Below, piece by piece: positions 62,303 to 64,000 of a stretch of 64,000 nt of DNA; the stretch's first letter is position 1; each line of letters starts with the position of its first letter. Both the position numbers and the translations under genes were made by a program. This DNA comes from Sphingosinicella sp. CPCC 101087 (GTDB lineage: Bacteria; Pseudomonadota; Alphaproteobacteria; Sphingomonadales; Sphingomonadaceae), in assembly GCF_004151485.1 (NCBI RefSeq), contig NZ_SBFF01000001.1, positions 546,547 to 610,546 of the forward strand. Direction: 5' to 3'. The notes under the pieces were generated by a model. That model was not told the DNA's origin, did no database searches, and saw only the letters and a list, made by a program, of their open reading frames with translations.

Positions 62303-62697
62303 CAGAACACCTCCGCCAGCACTTCGCCGCCGACATTCTGGGTGCGCGCTTCGGCATCGGACAGGACGCCCTTCGGCGTCGAGACGATGGTGATGCCCAG
62401 GCCGTTGCGGACCCGCGGCAGCTCCTGGGCGCCCGAATAGACGCGCCGGCCGGGCTTCGAGATGCGCGACAGATGCTGGATCGCCGGCTGGCCTTCGAAA
62501 TATTTCAGTTCGATACGCAGGCCGCGATGCTGGCCCAACGCCTCTTCGCGATAGCCACGAATGTAGCCTTCACGCTGGAGAACGTCGAGCACGCGGGCGC
62601 GCAGCTTGGACGCGGGGCTGACCACGCTGTCCTTGCGCGCCTGCTGGCCGTTGCGGATGCGGGTGAGCATGTCACCCAAAGGATCGGTCATCGGCAT
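62302..62697 (-). CDS. rpsH: 30S ribosomal protein S8
   Basis: 131 residues: [22 protein letters not shown] and [26 protein letters not shown]. Primary 16S rRNA binder and, in other bacteria, translational repressor of the spc operon. An in-frame ATG two codons on (62691) is equally likely as start. Confidence 0.99.
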   Translation of the reverse strand: MPMTDPLGDMLTRIRNGQQARKDSVVSPASKLRARVLDVLQREGYIRGYREEALGQHRGLRIELKYFEGQPAIQHLSRISKPGRRVYSGAQELPRVRNGLGITIVSTPKGVLSDAEARTQNVGGEVLAEVF

Positions 62698-62707
62698 GAT
62701 CTAACCT

Positions 62708-63013
62708 TTACCAGCTCGACTTGGTGAGGCCCGGAATCAGGCCCTTGTTGCCCAGTTCGCGCAGCATGATGCGCGACAGCCGGAACTTGCGATAGAAGCC
62801 GCGCGAACGGCCGGTCAGCTCGCAACGATTGCGGACCCGGGTGGGATTCGCATTGCGCGGCAGCTCGGCCATCTTGAGACGCGCGATCAGGCGCTCGGTG
62901 TCGTCCTTCGACTCGTCGTTCGCGATCGCCTTGAGCTTCGCATATTGGCCGGCATACTTCTTGACCAGCTTCCTGCGACGCTCGTTCTTGTTGATGGAAC
63001 TCAGTTTCGCCAT
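62708..63013 (-). CDS. rpsN: 30S ribosomal protein S14
   Basis: 101 residues, zinc-independent long form (no CxxC pairs); [19 protein letters not shown] and [27 protein letters not shown]. Between rplE and rpsH. Confidence 0.99.
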   Translation of the reverse strand: MAKLSSINKNERRRKLVKKYAGQYAKLKAIANDESKDDTERLIARLKMAELPRNANPTRVRNRCELTGRSRGFYRKFRLSRIMLRELGNKGLIPGLTKSSW

Positions 63014-63052
63014 GACTTAAGTTCTCTTCCTTCTCTCATGAGCAAAGGGCCC

Positions 63053-63634
63053 TCAGGCCGCCTGCTTCTGATCCTGCTCGACCGGGAACGGGAAGTTGAA
63101 GAGGCGCAGCAGCTCGCGCGCTTCCTCATCCGTGTTCGCGGTAGTGGTGACGATGATGTCCATCCCCCGCACCTTCTCGATGCGGTCATAGTTGATCTCG
63201 GGGAAGACGATCTGCTCTCTCAAGCCCATCGCATAATTGCCGCGGCCGTCGAACGAGCGCGGGTTGAGGCCGCGAAAATCGCGAACACGCGGCAGCGCGA
63301 TGGTGACGAGGCGGTCGAGGAACTCGTACATCCGCTCACGGCGCAAGGTGACCTTGACGCCGATCGGCATGCCTTCGCGCAGCTTGAACTGGGCGATCGA
63401 CTTCTTCGCCTTGGTGATGACCGGCTTCTGGCCCGCGATCATCTCCATCTCGGCCGCGGCCGTCTCGACCTTCTTCTTGTCCTGGGTCGCCTCGCCAACG
63501 CCCATGTTGAGGACGATCTTGTCGAGACGCGGCACTTCGAGGCGGTTCTTGTAGCCGAACCGTTCGATCATCGCCGGGACGATACGCTCGTCATAGTCGC
63601 GCTTCAGGCGCGGCGTGTATTTGGCTTCAGCCAT
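63053..63634 (-). CDS. rplE: 50S ribosomal protein L5
   Basis: 193 residues: [56 protein letters not shown]. Binds 5S rRNA. Its start overlaps the rplX stop by eight bases. Confidence 0.99.
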   Translation of the reverse strand: MAEAKYTPRLKRDYDERIVPAMIERFGYKNRLEVPRLDKIVLNMGVGEATQDKKKVETAAAEMEMIAGQKPVITKAKKSIAQFKLREGMPIGVKVTLRRERMYEFLDRLVTIALPRVRDFRGLNPRSFDGRGNYAMGLREQIVFPEINYDRIEKVRGMDIIVTTTANTDEEARELLRLFNFPFPVEQDQKQAA

Positions 63635-63944
63635 TGATCAGCTCCCCGGACCGCGCCGCGACGCGGACCTTCTTTCCATCGCGCTCCTCGAAGCGCACGC
63701 GAGTCGGCTTGCCCGTCTTGGGGTCCTCGATCGCCACCTTGGAGACGTGCAGCGGCGCCTCGCGCCGCTCGATGCCGCCCTGCGGATTGGTCTGGGTCGG
63801 CTTGCGGTGACGCGCCGCGACATTGACGCCGGACACGACTACCTTGCCCGCTTTGGGCATCGACCGCAGCACCTCACCGTGCTTGCCCTTGTCCTTGCCG
63901 GACAGGACGACGACCTTGTCGCCCTTCTTGATCTTGACGGCCAT
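63627..63944 (-). CDS. rplX: 50S ribosomal protein L24
   Basis: 105 residues: [28 protein letters not shown] (KOW motif) and [30 protein letters not shown]. Assembly initiator near the peptide exit. ATG overlaps the rplN stop by one base. Confidence 0.99.
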   Translation of the reverse strand: MAVKIKKGDKVVVLSGKDKGKHGEVLRSMPKAGKVVVSGVNVAARHRKPTQTNPQGGIERREAPLHVSKVAIEDPKTGKPTRVRFEERDGKKVRVAARSGELING

Positions 63945-64000
63945 TACAGCACCTCCGGCGCGAGGCTGATGATCTTCATATGCTTCTTCGCGCGCAGCTC
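63944..64000 (-). CDS. rplN: 50S ribosomal protein L14, C-terminal end only
   Basis: The last 18 residues are present ([18 protein letters not shown], stop TAA), matching the conserved L14 C-terminus. The rest lies beyond the right edge. First spc-operon gene, overlapping rplX by one base. Confidence 0.95.
   Translation of the reverse strand, partial: ELRAKKHMKIISLAPEVL

Noticed and set aside
1-64000. tRNA, rRNA, CRISPR, insertion sequences, prophage or integrase genes
   Set aside because: Looked for and not seen; no transposase or repeat-spacer pattern. The palindromic repeats have no coding content.

Overview
This is a 64 kb chromosomal window from a GC-rich alphaproteobacterium, most likely a member of the Sphingomonadales (Sphingomonas-like). 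The assignment rests on gene content and style: an otsB/GH15 trehalose block, UPF0262, an MmsA/MmsB valine operon, many secreted peptidases with TonB-era sphingomonad relatives, frequent ATGA/GTGA start-stop overlaps, and sigma-EcfG-like promoters. No tRNA, rRNA, CRISPR array, insertion sequence or prophage is visible; the whole window reads as core and near-core chromosome.

Layout. 1-2.9 kb: end of a GH15 glycosidase, coupled to otsB, then an SH3-domain secreted protein. 3.1-5.7 kb: a nitronate-monooxygenase-like flavoenzyme with a Cys cluster and a GT4 glycosyltransferase. 5.8-8.3 kb: an arsenic operon arsR-arsI-arsC-acr3 with a palindromic operator over its promoter. 8.4-16.7 kb: a small membrane protein, an alpha/beta hydrolase, selO, a lone astD, a prolyl oligopeptidase and dnaB. 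16.8-20.9 kb: UPF0262, a lipoprotein, an AraC regulator, a secreted HExxH protein of no recognised family, and dcd. 20.9-28.1 kb: a MocR regulator, DUF983, an FMN reductase, pirin, RNase R and an M28 peptidase. 28.3-33.0 kb: bioF-bioD-bioA, followed by a DOMON-like protein and the NamZ muramidase. 33.1-42.2 kb: FAH-family hydrolase and LysR regulator, divergent from a valine/isobutyrate operon mmsA-ridA-deacetylase-ACAD-HIBCH-ECH-mmsB. 42.2-45.3 kb: divergent glpK and glpD. 45.3-48.6 kb: small, HAD, SDR and DUF2383 genes with candidate general-stress (EcfG) promoters. 48.6-50.8 kb: a two-domain retropepsin-like protein and a DUF2975/HTH pair. 51.0-64.0 kb: the ribosomal spc/alpha operons on the minus strand, from the end of rplN to rplQ.

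The points most worth following are: (i) the alpha operon is broken twice, with gdhA and a LacI regulator between adk and rpsM, and an S8 protease gene on the opposite strand between rpoA and rplQ, each break accompanied by visible promoters and terminators; (ii) a family of bipartite palindromic repeats, some with GNRA tetraloops, placed inside operons; (iii) a cluster of candidate EcfG promoters, including overlapping divergent ones serving a newly called 47-residue protein; (iv) a secreted HEGRH metalloprotein; (v) an ArsI-type C-As lyase in the arsenic operon. Starts were chosen by ribosome binding sites and family starts, so several are shorter than the longest open frame. All family assignments are by reading motifs; no database search was run.
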